The notes beneath the pieces were generated by a model. The model was not told the DNA's origin. It saw only the letters and a program-made list of their open reading frames with translations, and did no database searches. DNA of 64,000 nucleotides from Prostheceraeus crozeri (lineage: Eukaryota > Platyhelminthes > Polycladida > Euryleptidae): contig CAJQUW010011528.1 of the NCBI GenBank assembly GCA_907163375.1, forward strand, positions 114,274 to 178,273, written 5' to 3'. Below, one piece after another: positions 1 through 9,541 of this stretch. A program made the translations under genes and the position numbers. Every line of letters starts with the position of its first letter. Positions within the stretch are counted from its first letter, which is position 1.

Positions 1-492
1 TATTTATGTATAGATTTATATATTATTATTTAGCACCTGCAAAAACTATAAATTACACTTTACAGATACGGATTCCGTTTTCTTAGAATTAACAATACCG
101 TCTAATTCTTCATTTGATGAAGAAATTAATAAATAAAAGATATCATTCATCCTTCTGATTTATGTAAAGTAAAAGATGAACTAGAAGGAAATGAAGATTT
201 CATAACAGAAGCTATATTTTTAAAATCTAAATGTTATTGTTATAACACAGCTAATAATATTAAAACACATAAAACATTAAAAGGAATTTCAAAGGCATCA
301 GTGGCCAACCAAATAACATTTCAAGATTATAAGAATACATTATCTAATAATGAAATAAAAGCAGCATGCAATTATAGACTTAGTTCAAAGAAACATAAAA
401 TGTATTTAAAAGAAGAACATAAATTAGTATTAGATCCATTTGATGATAAAAGAAAAATTTTATCTGATGGAATAACTACTTTATCTCTTTAA
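1..492 (+). pseudogene. polB: Type B DNA polymerase, C-terminal part (EndoVII-type)
   Basis: This is the C-terminal end of a protein-primed family B DNA polymerase, cut by the window edge. The metal-binding motif C (TDTDS) is encoded near 61-80, and the rest matches the end of the Pol-3 polymerase (55030-56388, minus strand) almost residue for residue. The frame shifts near 137, where a repeated AAT/AAA stretch is shorter than in Pol-3, so the copy looks broken. The last codons differ from Pol-3, ending after GITT. It belongs to the polymerase type found in Pol-3, not the type in Pol-2. It runs in the same direction as the three following genes only because that block has been inverted. Confidence 0.8.
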
Positions 493-564
493 TTTTCTAA
501 TTTCTAAAATAGTTATATTTAATAAAATATAAAATAATATAATATAAAAATATAATATAAAAAA

Positions 565-1358
565 ATGGATAAAATTAGAGCTGATAATTTTAAAAGAATA
601 AAACAATTAGAAGAGTTAATAAAACAAAAAAATATTATGAAAGAAAATCATCTTCAACATAGAATAAAAAAAGCTGGTATACAATCTGATATGTTTGACC
701 AAGTAAAATTGACTGAAGAAGTAAAAACTGATTATGAAAAAACTGTCGAACCATTTAAAACTCTTGAAAAACAAATTAATATAGCGGATCTAGTACCTAA
801 AACACTATTAGATGATTATGGTTTGTTAGAAGCAAACATAGATAAAAAATTACCAAAGTCTATGTTATTTGAACATTCTACTTTCTTTTTAGATAAAAAA
901 TTATTTGCAAGATTTTATCTTGGCGGAAAAGAAATATTTCCACAACATTTACGGGGTTCAATTTTTACGCCAGTTAAATCACCTATTAGTTTAGATAGAA
1001 ATTTTGTTGATCTTTTAAGAGGAGCAGATTTAAAAAATTATGCTGTAGAAGATCTTATAACATATAAAGCTACGTTAGATAGAGTTGGTGCAGCAAAATC
1101 TCTTAGACGTTATAAACAATTAGAAAATTTATTATCATCGGGAGTTAAAGTAGTGAAAGGTTTTAAAACAGAAACAACTGTTTTTTTCCAGATGATCCAC
1201 AAGAATTATTAAATAGATTAAATATTTTAATATCAGCAATAAAAGAAGAACATAATTCTAGTTTCAATGAATTTCATGCTATATTGAAAAGACTGTTAGA
1301 AATGAAGATTCTAAATGAAAAGGATTATAAAAGTATAGCTGAAATATGTTGTTTTTAA
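565..1358 (+). pseudogene. Conserved Polinton protein of unknown function (MDKIR family), frameshifted
   Basis: This is one of three copies in the window (others at 26990-27811 and 52285-53097). It starts MDKIRADNFKR and has a helical, charged N-terminal third. The more conserved region FYLGGKEIF to the LLRGADLKNYAVEDL segment recalls a protein widely found beside Polinton capsid genes, which has no assigned function that I know. The frame breaks in a T-run near 1180 and continues in another frame to a stop at 1358, so the C-terminal 55 residues are displaced. At its 3' end this copy lacks the GC-rich palindrome seen at the same site in the other two. It lies 28 bp upstream of the penton-like gene, and a virion or assembly role is only a guess. 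Confidence 0.7.
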
Positions 1359-1386
1359 TTTTTTTATAAAAAATATTTATTCAAAA

Positions 1387-2175
1387 ATGTGTTCAGCAGA
1401 TTTAGACAAAATTAATAATCAGTTAGAAAATCTGACAGAGATTTTGGGTTCATCAAAATTTAGTACGACGTTAAAAATTATAACAACTACGTCATCACAC
1501 ACTTGTAATTTAGAACCCATTCTACATTTGGAACAAAATAAAAATTATCAAATTGCATTGACTAGTTTCTCCACATTTAACACTATTCAAAACGTTATCA
1601 AAGATGTGAATGACCAATTTAGATATTCTACTGATAAAGGTAAAACATGGAAAATACTAACTTTTCTTCCTGGTTCTTACGAAGTTGAATCAATATCAAA
1701 TGAAATTAAGAGACATTTAGGTATAGCATTTAAAGATAAGAAACAGTTACATTTTGCAGTTGAACCGGCAGTTAATAAATTTTCTCTTACTTTAGACGAA
1801 AATCATCAAGTTGATTTTAATCATGATAGATCATTGTCAAAGCTATTAGGATTTAATAAACAAACTTATAGTCGAGGTTATCATTTAAGTGAGAAAATAC
1901 CAAAAATAACTGAAATAAATTCAATTGTTGTACATTGTGACATTATTGAAGGAGGATATATAAATGGTAAATTGTCAAATTTAATATTCAGTTTTCCAGC
2001 TTTTACTGTATCCATTGGTTATAGATTAAATGTATTTCCACAAACATTAATATATTTCCCTATTACAAGAAAAACTATTAACAGTATTAACATTAGAATC
2101 ACTGATGAGGAAGGACAAGAAATAAATTTTGGAGGTGAAGAGATTATGATAGATCTTTTGGTTCGGGAGGTATAA
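1387..2175 (+). CDS. Penton-like minor capsid protein
   Basis: A 262-residue intact frame starting MCSADLDKINN. The core pattern (YQIALTSFSTFNTI, a FRYSTDKGKTW strand, LPGSYEV, LSKLLGF, INSIVVHCDIIEGGYING, then a C-terminal EINFGGEEIMIDLLV strand) matches the penton-like minor capsid family of animal Polintons and adintoviruses as I know it. Members are thought to form the capsid vertices with a jelly-roll fold. Two further copies lie at 26096-26884 (with a nonsense codon) and 53224-54027 (intact). The last codons and the stop are formed by the palindrome GGGAGGTATAAACTCCC, so a hairpin overlaps the gene end. The start is preceded by the A/T start-proximal motif shared by the element's genes. 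Confidence 0.75.
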   Translation: MCSADLDKINNQLENLTEILGSSKFSTTLKIITTTSSHTCNLEPILHLEQNKNYQIALTSFSTFNTIQNVIKDVNDQFRYSTDKGKTWKILTFLPGSYEVESISNEIKRHLGIAFKDKKQLHFAVEPAVNKFSLTLDENHQVDFNHDRSLSKLLGFNKQTYSRGYHLSEKIPKITEINSIVVHCDIIEGGYINGKLSNLIFSFPAFTVSIGYRLNVFPQTLIYFPITRKTINSINIRITDEEGQEINFGGEEIMIDLLVREV

Positions 2176-2197
2176 ACTCCCGCGCGAAGCTAGAGAA
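2161..2197. repeat. GC-rich palindrome at the end of the penton-like gene
   Basis: The hairpin GGGAGGTATAAACTCCC is followed by a GCGAAGC-core segment. It overlaps the penton stop codon, and the same module follows the penton genes of Pol-2 (26078-26105) and Pol-3, where it is tripled (54016-54085). It may act as a terminator or mRNA 3' structure, or be one of the mobile palindromes scattered through these elements. Confidence 0.7.
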
Positions 2198-2280
2198 GTT
2201 TAATTTTCTTCTTATTATTCTTTTCTTCTTCTTATTCTTCTTCTTTATAAACAAAAAATAAAAATAAAATAAAAATAAAA

Positions 2281-2298
2281 TTTTTTTTATTAAAAATG
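2281..2298 (+). promoter_or_regulatory. A/T start-proximal motif of the ATPase gene
   Basis: A run of eight T, then ATTAAAAATG, places the start codon at the end of the motif. Near-identical T-run/ATT/A-run/ATG arrangements precede most genes of the three Polintons. Its invariant position at the ATG suggests a late-promoter or initiator role, by analogy with large DNA viruses; this is inference. Confidence 0.45.
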
Positions 2299-3080
2299 AG
2301 TGAAGTACTACCATTACATAAAAAAAACTTAAATTTATACATCATCCAAATTTATCTAATAAAGTTTTGTCAGTTATTTGTGGAAGATCAGGTTGTGGAA
2401 AAACGTATCTATTATTTAAAATTTTAACGACTCCAAATTTTTTGGATTTTAACAATCTTGTAATTTATACAACAACAGCAGAACAACCCGTCTATCAATT
2501 TTTAAAATATGGATTTGAAAATAATCTTAAAAAAACAGCAATTGCTTCATTATTCAAAGAATATGAAAAATCTGAATATGAAGAAGAAATAAGTTCGTGG
2601 TGTGAAGAAGCAGCAAAAAATAATCAATTAATAGAATCTGATAAAAATAAACACATAAAGATACAATTAATAGATGATAGTGGTAATATGCAAGATCCTA
2701 GTAAACTAGATAAAACAATGAAACATTGTGTAATTTTTGATGATTGTGTTAATGATAGAAATCAGTCAGTTCAGAGAATTTATTTCACAAGAGGTAGACA
2801 TAATAACTGTAGTGTTTTTTATTTAACACAAAGTATGTATTCATTAGATGGAAGTGTTATTAGAAAGAATGCAAATATATTTATACTATTTGAAATAAAT
2901 GCACGAAACTTATGTGATTTGTTAAGAGATTTATGTATAAGAGATAAAGATGAATTTAAGCATTCGTGTAATAATGCTTGGTCAAAAGATTGTGGCTTCA
3001 TTACAATTAATACTGATAAAAAATTCATGATAGAGTTATGGAAGATTTGTTTACCGAGTGATAAAAATATAGAAATATAG
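2296..3080 (+). pseudogene. Packaging ATPase (FtsK/HerA type), frameshifted
   Basis: This is a genome-packaging ATPase of the FtsK-HerA/A32-like family, which pumps DNA into capsids. Walker A is GRSGCGKT and Walker B is HCVIFDDC, followed by an arginine-containing TRGRHNNCSVFYLTQS segment typical of the family. The ATG at 2296 matches the Pol-2 start, but an indel in an A-run near 2330 shifts the frame before Walker A. A second indel near 3025 alters the C-terminus. The central frame (2367 onward) is open. The intact reference copy is at 25242-26009. It ends beside the inverted stub of the MDKIR gene, which marks a rearrangement breakpoint. Confidence 0.85.
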
Positions 3081-3094
3081 TATTATAATATTTT

Positions 3095-3245
3095 TTTTGC
3101 TATTATTATCAGCTCTAATTTTATCCATTTTTAAAATATAATTCTTGAATTTTGTGTTAACATTGGAATACAACAAAAACATTTTACTGAACAAATTATA
3201 TTTTTATTTCTTTGTTGTCTAACATCTTTTCGTCTAAAGATTTGT
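3095..3245 (-). other. Inversion breakpoint with stub of the MDKIR gene 5' end
   Basis: This holds, on the minus strand, the upstream region and about the first eight codons (MDKIRADN) of the MDKIR-family gene, followed at once by unrelated A/T sequence. The full gene is on the plus strand at 565. The same upstream sequence precedes the gene in Pol-3 (52190-52310). The 5' end has therefore been left behind by an inversion of the MDKIR-penton-ATPase block. Confidence 0.7.
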
Positions 3246-3281
3246 TTAATAAAGTTTTGTCTAATAAAGTTTTTAGTTCTT

Positions 3282-3929
3282 CTAAAAAAATTTTATCATT
3301 TTCTTCATTAGAAATTTTACCATCACTAAAAGTTTTATCATCCTTTTTATTTTTATCACCAACTTTTCGGTCTTTAAATGAAATGTCATTTTATTAGCTT
3401 CATTAGCTATTTGATCAAATTTTTCAATCTCATCTAACGTAATAACATTATCATCACAGACTCTTTGAAAATAATAGTGTAGTTTATCATAGACTTCTTT
3501 AATATGTAAAGGTTTAGTTTTTAATGATTTTCGTTTCTTAGTTATTAAAGATTTTTCTAACATTGTAATAAGTGAAGTTGTAAAAACACCCGTACCTGTT
3601 AAAGCAGTAGCAACTACTGGAATTACTAAAACACCTGAAGATATAACAATTGTAAATAATCCTAAACTTATTGTTAAGAATATGCCAATTCCTTGTGTTG
3701 CATTCTTAACTTTAGACCATCTCTTTCTTAATTTATCATAATGCTCTAATCTTAATAATAATTGAGATTCCTTATCTTTCATATACCTAACTCTATCTTC
3801 GTGTTTTTCAATGTTCATTTTTTCAATGCCCATTAAAGTAGAACTACGTTCATATGATAACGAAGGATATATTCTTGCAGTTTCTTCCACTTTTGTTTCT
3901 TCCACTTTTAAAGAAATATTTTTAGTCAC
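3282..3929 (-). pseudogene. Two-TM Polinton membrane protein, degraded
   Basis: A charged, coiled N-terminal region (ERSSTLMGIEKMN to LLLRLEHYDKLRKRW) is followed by two adjacent hydrophobic segments (GIGIFLTISLGLFTIVISSG and LVIPVVATALTGTGVFTTSL) and a basic KKRKSLKTK stretch, then a helical tail. Copies lie at 27985-28644 and 51466-52131. The family recurs in animal Polintons without an assigned function known to me. Here the start used in Pol-2 (ATG) has become GTG, so initiation would have to move to an internal ATG. The frame shifts near 3370, replacing the acidic tail. It reads away from the terminal repeat, as in Pol-2. Confidence 0.65.
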
Positions 3930-4046
3930 ATAATTTTAGTTATCTCATATTTTAAAAACCTGAAAGATGGATAAAATTCATGAATTTAGACGTTTTTAAA
4001 AATACCAATTTTTCTGATGTTGTGTCCTGGAACGGTCATGATTTAA

Positions 4047-6591
4047 CCCTCATATGCATGAAATATTTTACCGACGTTACTGCATGAAATGGGTCCCCGG
4101 GGACCCATTGGCAGAAATCTGCGTTTAAATCGTAATTAATGCCCATGTTGATAAAGAAACTGTACCAACGTGTACTCCTGACATTTTTCTCATAATAATT
4201 CAATAATACCACTAAGATAGTACAAATAAACATGTCTGAATAGAGCTCAAAAGACATTTCTAGTGAGGTTGGCTTTTTTCTGTAGTTAATCTTATTGCAT
4301 CAGTCATCCCTGTCATGCTACAATTCAAAAGACATCCACTTGTAAAAACAAATTATTATTATTTCGAAAAAGGAGAATAATACTTGTCTATTGTAGGGGA
4401 AACGTTGTCTACTATTGTGTTCAAATGAATGAATTAGATCGCACAGTCCTCTCTACAGGTGATTTCTTCTCTCTTCAACGAATGCTCAGCGCATACAGTT
4501 CTGTTGCATCGATGACAGGTTCGAGAGGCCTTTCTATCTCTTGCGCATCGGTGACATCTTTTCCTGGATGATTTGAGGGAAGTTGTCGGTAGGCCTACTT
4601 CATCAGTAGGCCCAGCGTGTTCCTCGTCGTTGGCGCACACTGCCATTACATGTTGAATCGGGCGCTGAACTCCTGTCAAGGTCTGCTTTCTATGTTCCAT
4701 ATAGGGCCCTGCCAAATCCATTCCAAGCTCAGTAAGAAATTTCTTTCTTCTACTGAGACTTGAAGCGTTCCAGAGTGGAAGAGATTTGACGAATACAATG
4801 AAGGCATTGATGCCTACCAGGTTGAGCATGTTGAAAAAGTAAGCCAGCGGCCAACGTCTTGTCTTTCTCTGCACACTGTATGAGTGACAGAGCTGGTCTA
4901 CAGTATTCACTGCTCCTTTCGTATGATTGCAAAACAGAATGATGTCTGGTTTGCCTGTTGTCTCATCCACTTTGTCGTCATGATGCATAGTAGACATCAA
5001 AATCACGCTCTTGTTTCTTTTAGGAACGTACGAGACAATCGTCGTTTTCTGATCAAATCCAAAACAAGAGGATCCAACTGGCCGATCTTTGTCAGCTTGA
5101 AATTCGACTGGCAAGTCCCGCTTATTTTTTCTCACGGTTCCAACGTATGTCAACCGTTTCCTAAGCAATTCAGCCGCCAGATCAAAATCAGTAAAATAAT
5201 TGTCGGCGGTGACATTTCGTCCGGTATTATACTCGTACAAATTGCACAGAAGATCTTTCGTAATTTTTGATGCCAACCCACTTGTACGAGTGCCGTCCTG
5301 TGCTCCACCGGTGTAAGGAATTCCATCATACAAGTATCCGGTATCACAGTCGACTAACATGAAGATTTTTAACCCATATTTGTCGGGTTTTGACGGCAAG
5401 TACTGTCCAAAAGAGCAACGACCTCTAAACGGAATAAATTGTCCGTCGATGCACAAGTTGACACCAGGATCAAAATGAATCTTGCAATTTTGTGTAAACT
5501 TTTGCCACATATCCCGAAATGGAGCGAACTTGTCTGTCTGTCGTCTTGACTCTTTTTTGTCTTGACTTGGGCCGTCACTCCAAGCATCACGCACGCTCTC
5601 GTGGTTTCCTTTCGTGACACCGAAGAGAATCAGTAGTCCCATGAAGGCATCGAACTCTAACTCATCAATATTGTACCACTTTGGATCATTAGAACCGTGC
5701 TTGTTAGTAAATCGAATAATGTCCTGACGCATATCACTTGACAGAAACAAGTCAAATGCTTCAGTCTTACTTTGAGTAGTCACAGTAGGGCCGCTTCTTC
5801 CTCTGAAAATGTTTTCAGCTCGAGTTCGTGATGGAGGAGGGGGAGTTTTGCTCCAAACTCTTCCGCTTTTTCCGACGTAGTCACTCGAAATTTCTTCACG
5901 ATGAGACGGAGCAGGAATTTCAGTATCAATGGAAGTGGTATGATATAGACATAGCTGATCAGCATCATCGGTGACGACGGCGGGTTCATCTTCCGATATC
6001 TCATAAGCAGTCTCGATTTCAGTATCGGGTGATCAATAACTTCCTCTTCAGAGTTTGCAATATCGTCGATGTCTTCGTCGTCGGTATCTAGTTCCAAAAT
6101 AAGACGCGTCGCTTGTTGAGCACATATGCGCTTAGATGGACGTCGAGACATACCGGCACTCACACTAAACTTGCTTCAAAATTTTGATCATGAGGAAAGC
6201 TGCAGCAAGGTGATTGGCTGAGCAATCTGATTGGCTATTAGTCTTGCTAAGCGTGATGATCGAGGCATGGGATGATTGCAGCGAGCTGAATTAGTCGTTA
6301 GCTGACCTCTTATGCAATACGGTTCCAAACAATGCGAGAGAAAAGTGATATTTCACATCAGATTGGTCTAGTTCATGAAATGGGTCCCCGGAGACCCAGA
6401 CGTTTTTTGTCATATTTTTTTATGTGTCATCTAATATACGAAAGATAGGCCAACTATTATTCTGCCACGTGCCTAGGGATGACAAATGAAGGTATTCGTA
6501 AAATATAGGACTTCCACGTCCACTAGAAAAAAATATACAGACATTTTAAGAGCTGATGGGTCCCCGGGGACCCATTTCATGCATATGAGGG
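4047..6591 (-). mobile_element. PB1: piggyBac transposon, 2.5 kb, nearly complete
   Basis: The ends are perfect 18-bp inverted repeats, CCCTCATATGCATGAAAT at 4047-4064 and its complement at 6574-6591, flanked by the piggyBac target duplication TTAA (4043-4046 and 6592-6595). Just inside each end is the palindrome GGGTCCCCGGGGACCC (4091-4106 and 6558-6573), with a third copy carrying one change at 6382-6397. It encodes a transposase on the minus strand. It is inserted in the terminal repeat of Pol-1, so it is younger than Pol-1. Confidence 0.95.
4434..6163 (-). pseudogene. piggyBac transposase, one frameshift
   Basis: This is a cut-and-paste DDE transposase of the piggyBac family that acts at TTAA. 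The start MSRRPSKRICAQ and an acidic N-terminus (5780-6163) are separated from the rest by one frameshift near 6030. The remainder is open to 4434. The three catalytic aspartates lie in CIDGQFIPFRGRC, VTADNYFTDF and GAVNTVDQLCHSYS. The C-terminus is a cysteine-rich zinc-binding domain starting KRCHRCARD. About 590 residues in total is a normal length for the family. Only one indel is apparent, so the copy is either recently dead or miscalled at one base. The base composition is clearly more GC-rich than that of the surrounding Polinton. Confidence 0.92.
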
Positions 6592-6951
6592 TTAAAAGAG
6601 AAAAACTGATCTTAATCTCAAATTTGAGATTCTCAAATTTTATGATTTTCGGTGTCCTGGAACGGTTATGATTTTAAGGGTGAAATGTCATAATCACAAA
6701 TTTGAGATTCTTAACTTTTATGATTTTTTCGGTGTCCTGGACCGGTCATGATTTTAAGGGTGAAAATTGTAATTCTCAAATTTGAGATTTTGAAAAATTT
6801 GAATAATTGGGTATTTTTAAAAAACGCCTAAATTTATGAATTTAGGTCTTAAAAACCTGAAAAACGGTCAAAATTCATGAATTTATGTCGTTTTTAAAGA
6901 TACTATTTTTTGAATTTTATGGTGTCCTGGAACGGTCTTTTGCCCATTACT

Positions 6952-7559
6952 TCAGATAAAGCAGACCGTTACGTATCGCAGCAATATATTGCATTTTTGA
7001 TGCTGTAAGATTGTCAGTAGCGAGCTTAGAACAAGACAACCAGTTTTTAGGCAGGGAAGCAAGTATTTTTGAAAATTCGGGTGACTGAGAGAAAATTTCG
7101 GGCATCTGCTACAATTGTCCAAAAAAAACGTCAACCTATTGGTAGAACCTATGAAAAGAGAAAAAAAATGTACGAGGAATTTTAACAGTGCATATTGTGC
7201 GAAGGCCAAGAAGCCAAAGAAAATTGCAAGCAGTGTTCCTCCTGTACTGCTTTGATGAAAGAATAGATTGTGCAATCCACGCTTTTCTTGACAATCAAAA
7301 CAGCGCACTAATTTCATATTACTCTACAACCATGTACGTCACCAATTCTTACCGTATCAATGCTTGTTGTGAAAATTTTGATTAAGTGAAATAATAGTCA
7401 AAAGTCAAAAATGTTTATTTCCAAGGATATTGGAAAACAGGAACATGTATGATCACATAATATCCACAAAAACATAGCTTGATGGCAGAAAACAGCGAGC
7501 GGTCGGGGTTGTTAAAACATATTCTGAACAGGAAGGAGAGGAGAATTCACGAAAATGAA
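6952..7559. other. Unassigned stretch between Pol-1 and the LINE
   Basis: I see no convincing gene here. One plus-strand frame near 7190-7330 has a spaced-cysteine pattern reminiscent of a piggyBac C-terminal domain but contains stops. The first six bases after Pol-1, TCAGAT, would be one copy of its target duplication; the other copy lies outside the window. Confidence 0.4.
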
Positions 7560-7993
7560 TTTCCAGATTTCATATTTATTGATTAGTGATTTCCTTACTG
7601 TTATCGTTCGCAAGTCGTTTGCTTTTTTGAGAAACCTCGCGATGGATTTTACCAGTTAAAGTATTCATCAATTTATTGAAATCTGTTGTATTGCTACAAT
7701 TGCATAACAAAGGCGCTGTTTCTTGTCGTAAATTTTGCTGTAATGAGCATTCTATCATGAAATGATACACAGTCCCCACTTTCGAATTATCACATAGCTC
7801 ACATAAACGCTCTTCATATCGCAGTCGATTTCCGTAACTGCCAGTTACGAAATATAATTTGTGATTTTTGTTCGAAATTTTAATAATAGATTGATGTCAT
7901 TGTATTCAATATCAAAATTCAGATATGATTTCATAGTATTCTCAAAACCAAATATTTCTAAATAATTCAGGCCAGAATGACTATCTATTGCTG
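7560..7993 (-). pseudogene. LINE-A, 3' end of non-LTR retrotransposon
   Basis: Read on the minus strand, this carries the typical C-terminal segment of a non-LTR ORF2 (RYEERLCELCDNSKVGTVYH, then MIEC and an arginine), a CxxC...H...C zinc-knuckle-like arrangement. It is the 3' continuation of the reverse transcriptase at 29441-31461. The two are separated by a MITE (7996-9041) and by PB2 with Pol-2 inside. The 3' end of the element cannot be placed exactly. Confidence 0.7.
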
Positions 7994-7995
7994 TA

Positions 7996-8677
7996 CAGTG
8001 TAAATCGCTCAATACCAATCACATGCGAAAGATGCATACAAAAGTATTTTTTTGGTATATTTCCGTATTCTCTTGGTATATATTTGTATGTTTTTCGTAT
8101 GTTTTTTCAAATGTGGTATGCTTCACATACTAAAGCAATACCAGCACAATGTTAAAGGAAAGCATCAATGATTTCTAATATGTGTTCATTTAAGGCCTTT
8201 CGTCAATGAAAATCACACTAATGTTACTACTGTTTTGCAAGTAGTGAGATAATGACATTCAAGAGTCATATTTACAATACTGAATTCGATTTTAATAAAG
8301 TCTAAGGTATTTCATGAATAATCAATAAGTATTCAACCATCAACAATTATGCATTATGTAATTTTGAAATTAAGCATATTATCAATCCGAAATAAAAACA
8401 CATTGTAATTCATGAACGCAAAAATAGTTATGTTTGAGATATATAAGTCAACATGATTTTGCGAAAGATATCATTTGAATGAATTGATGTTAATCAACTT
8501 GGTTCATAAAGTAGAGCTAACTAAGCTTCCTTTTAATGTTGCCAGGCAGGTAGCAAAGACTACATACTCGTGGAGCATAAAATTTACAATAAAACGAATC
8601 TAGTTAAAAATCACACGATGAAAAAGAAATATTCACGATTGGTGTAACTGAAGAAAGTTATTTGACAGTAGTATGTC

Positions 8678-8726
<49 letters not shown>

Positions 8727-9041
8727 TATTTTTTGCTACGTGACTTACAGCTCTTCATACCAGAAGCATACCAGAGGCATACGAATGAGGATGAATTTGC
8801 ATCGGGTCTCGTATATAAAACATACGAACAACTCGTATTTCAGTGTAAAACAGCCAATCACAGATAGAATAGTTCGCATCGCTAAATACTAATCACATAC
8901 GAAAGTAACTGAGATGTCGTATGAAAAACTTAACAGATCTCTGTAAGCATAGGAGAATCTCGCATCAGATGTTAGTTTCAAATTGTAATGTGATTTTGGT
9001 ATATGTTTGTATGTAATTTTCGTATCCAGCGATTTACAGTG
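7996..9041. mobile_element. R1: about 1.05-kb TA-flanked MITE in LINE-A
   Basis: The terminal inverted repeats read CASTGTAAATCGCT at both ends, flanked by TA (7994-7995 and 9042-9043). That target duplication is typical of Tc1/mariner-type elements. It has no coding capacity. Related copies are at 33878-35854 and 34207-35210. It contains a (TA)n microsatellite near 8680-8722. Removing it rejoins LINE-A coding sequence. Confidence 0.8.
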
Positions 9042-9043
9042 TA

Positions 9044-9117
9044 GATATCCATTTTTGTCGAACGCAATGGGTCACTCAATTTTTTTGGATTTCTCAAATA
9101 TTTTCCTTTATCAGCCG
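9044..9117 (-). pseudogene. LINE-A internal fragment between MITE R1 and PB2
   Basis: A short minus-strand piece (TADKGKYLRNPKKLSDPLRS) continues LINE-A from 29441 into 7993. It proves that PB2 and R1 both landed inside the same retrotransposon copy. Confidence 0.65.
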
Positions 9118-9541
9118 TTAACCCTTGGTATACCATGGGGTCATTTTTTACCGCAAAGCCGACAAGAAGTGGAATGACTTTGAAATGTTGTATTTTTTTC
9201 AATGCGCTTTTATGACTTTTCCTAACTCAATAAACAAGAGAAATACCGCGCGTTGAAAATATTCTGCTAATTACTTTTTTCCGCACATCGACTTAAAATA
9301 TTTCTAACACGGTTTACCGGCGAGGAAAAAAATTACCCCAGATCATATTATCAACTTTTCCTCCTCTCCCCTCGGACGTAAGTTCGAATATTGCAGATGG
9401 GGTATTGTTACAATCGTGCTTCGCCACGCGGCAGTGCTAAACTCGTCATTATTCTATCTATAGCCTGTGGGAAGTCCCCAAAGCAGATCTCATCTTAGTT
9501 AGCACACACACTTTTGCACAGCCATTTCTTCTCATTCTGCA

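Larger units (their letters stand above)
1..6951. mobile_element. Pol-1: partial Polinton/Maverick element (right part)
   Basis: This is the right-hand part of a Polinton-type element; its left end lies outside the window. It holds, left to right, the C-terminus of a type B DNA polymerase, the conserved MDKIR-family gene, a penton-like gene, a packaging ATPase and a two-TM protein on the opposite strand, followed by a terminal repeat ending at 6951. The terminus, read inward, is AGTAATGGGCAAAAGACCG, identical to the left end of Pol-3 at 49337. Polinton ends usually begin with AG. A piggyBac element (4047-6591) interrupts the terminal repeat. Compared with Pol-3, the block 535-3100 is inverted. 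Confidence 0.85.
3930..6951. repeat. Right terminal inverted repeat of Pol-1, split by PB1
   Basis: About 470 bp of terminal repeat remain when piggyBac PB1 is removed. It contains iterated copies of GGTGTCCTGGAACGGTCATG alternating with the palindrome CTCAAATTTGAG. It matches the left end of Pol-3 (49337-49853) in reverse complement, and only its inner part matches the ends of Pol-2. The outer end is 6951. Confidence 0.85.

Noticed and set aside
1-6951. Integrated adenovirus or giant-virus fragment.
   Set aside because: The gene kit resembles such viruses, but the retroviral-type integrase, AG-starting terminal repeats and 6-bp target duplication in Pol-2 identify Polinton/Maverick elements.
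7150-7340. Third piggyBac C-terminal cysteine-rich fragment.
   Set aside because: The spaced cysteines are suggestive, but stops interrupt the frame and no catalytic region or TTAA ends are found.
8662-8892. Tyr/Ile repeat protein.
   Set aside because: It is the translation of a (TA)n microsatellite inside MITE R1.
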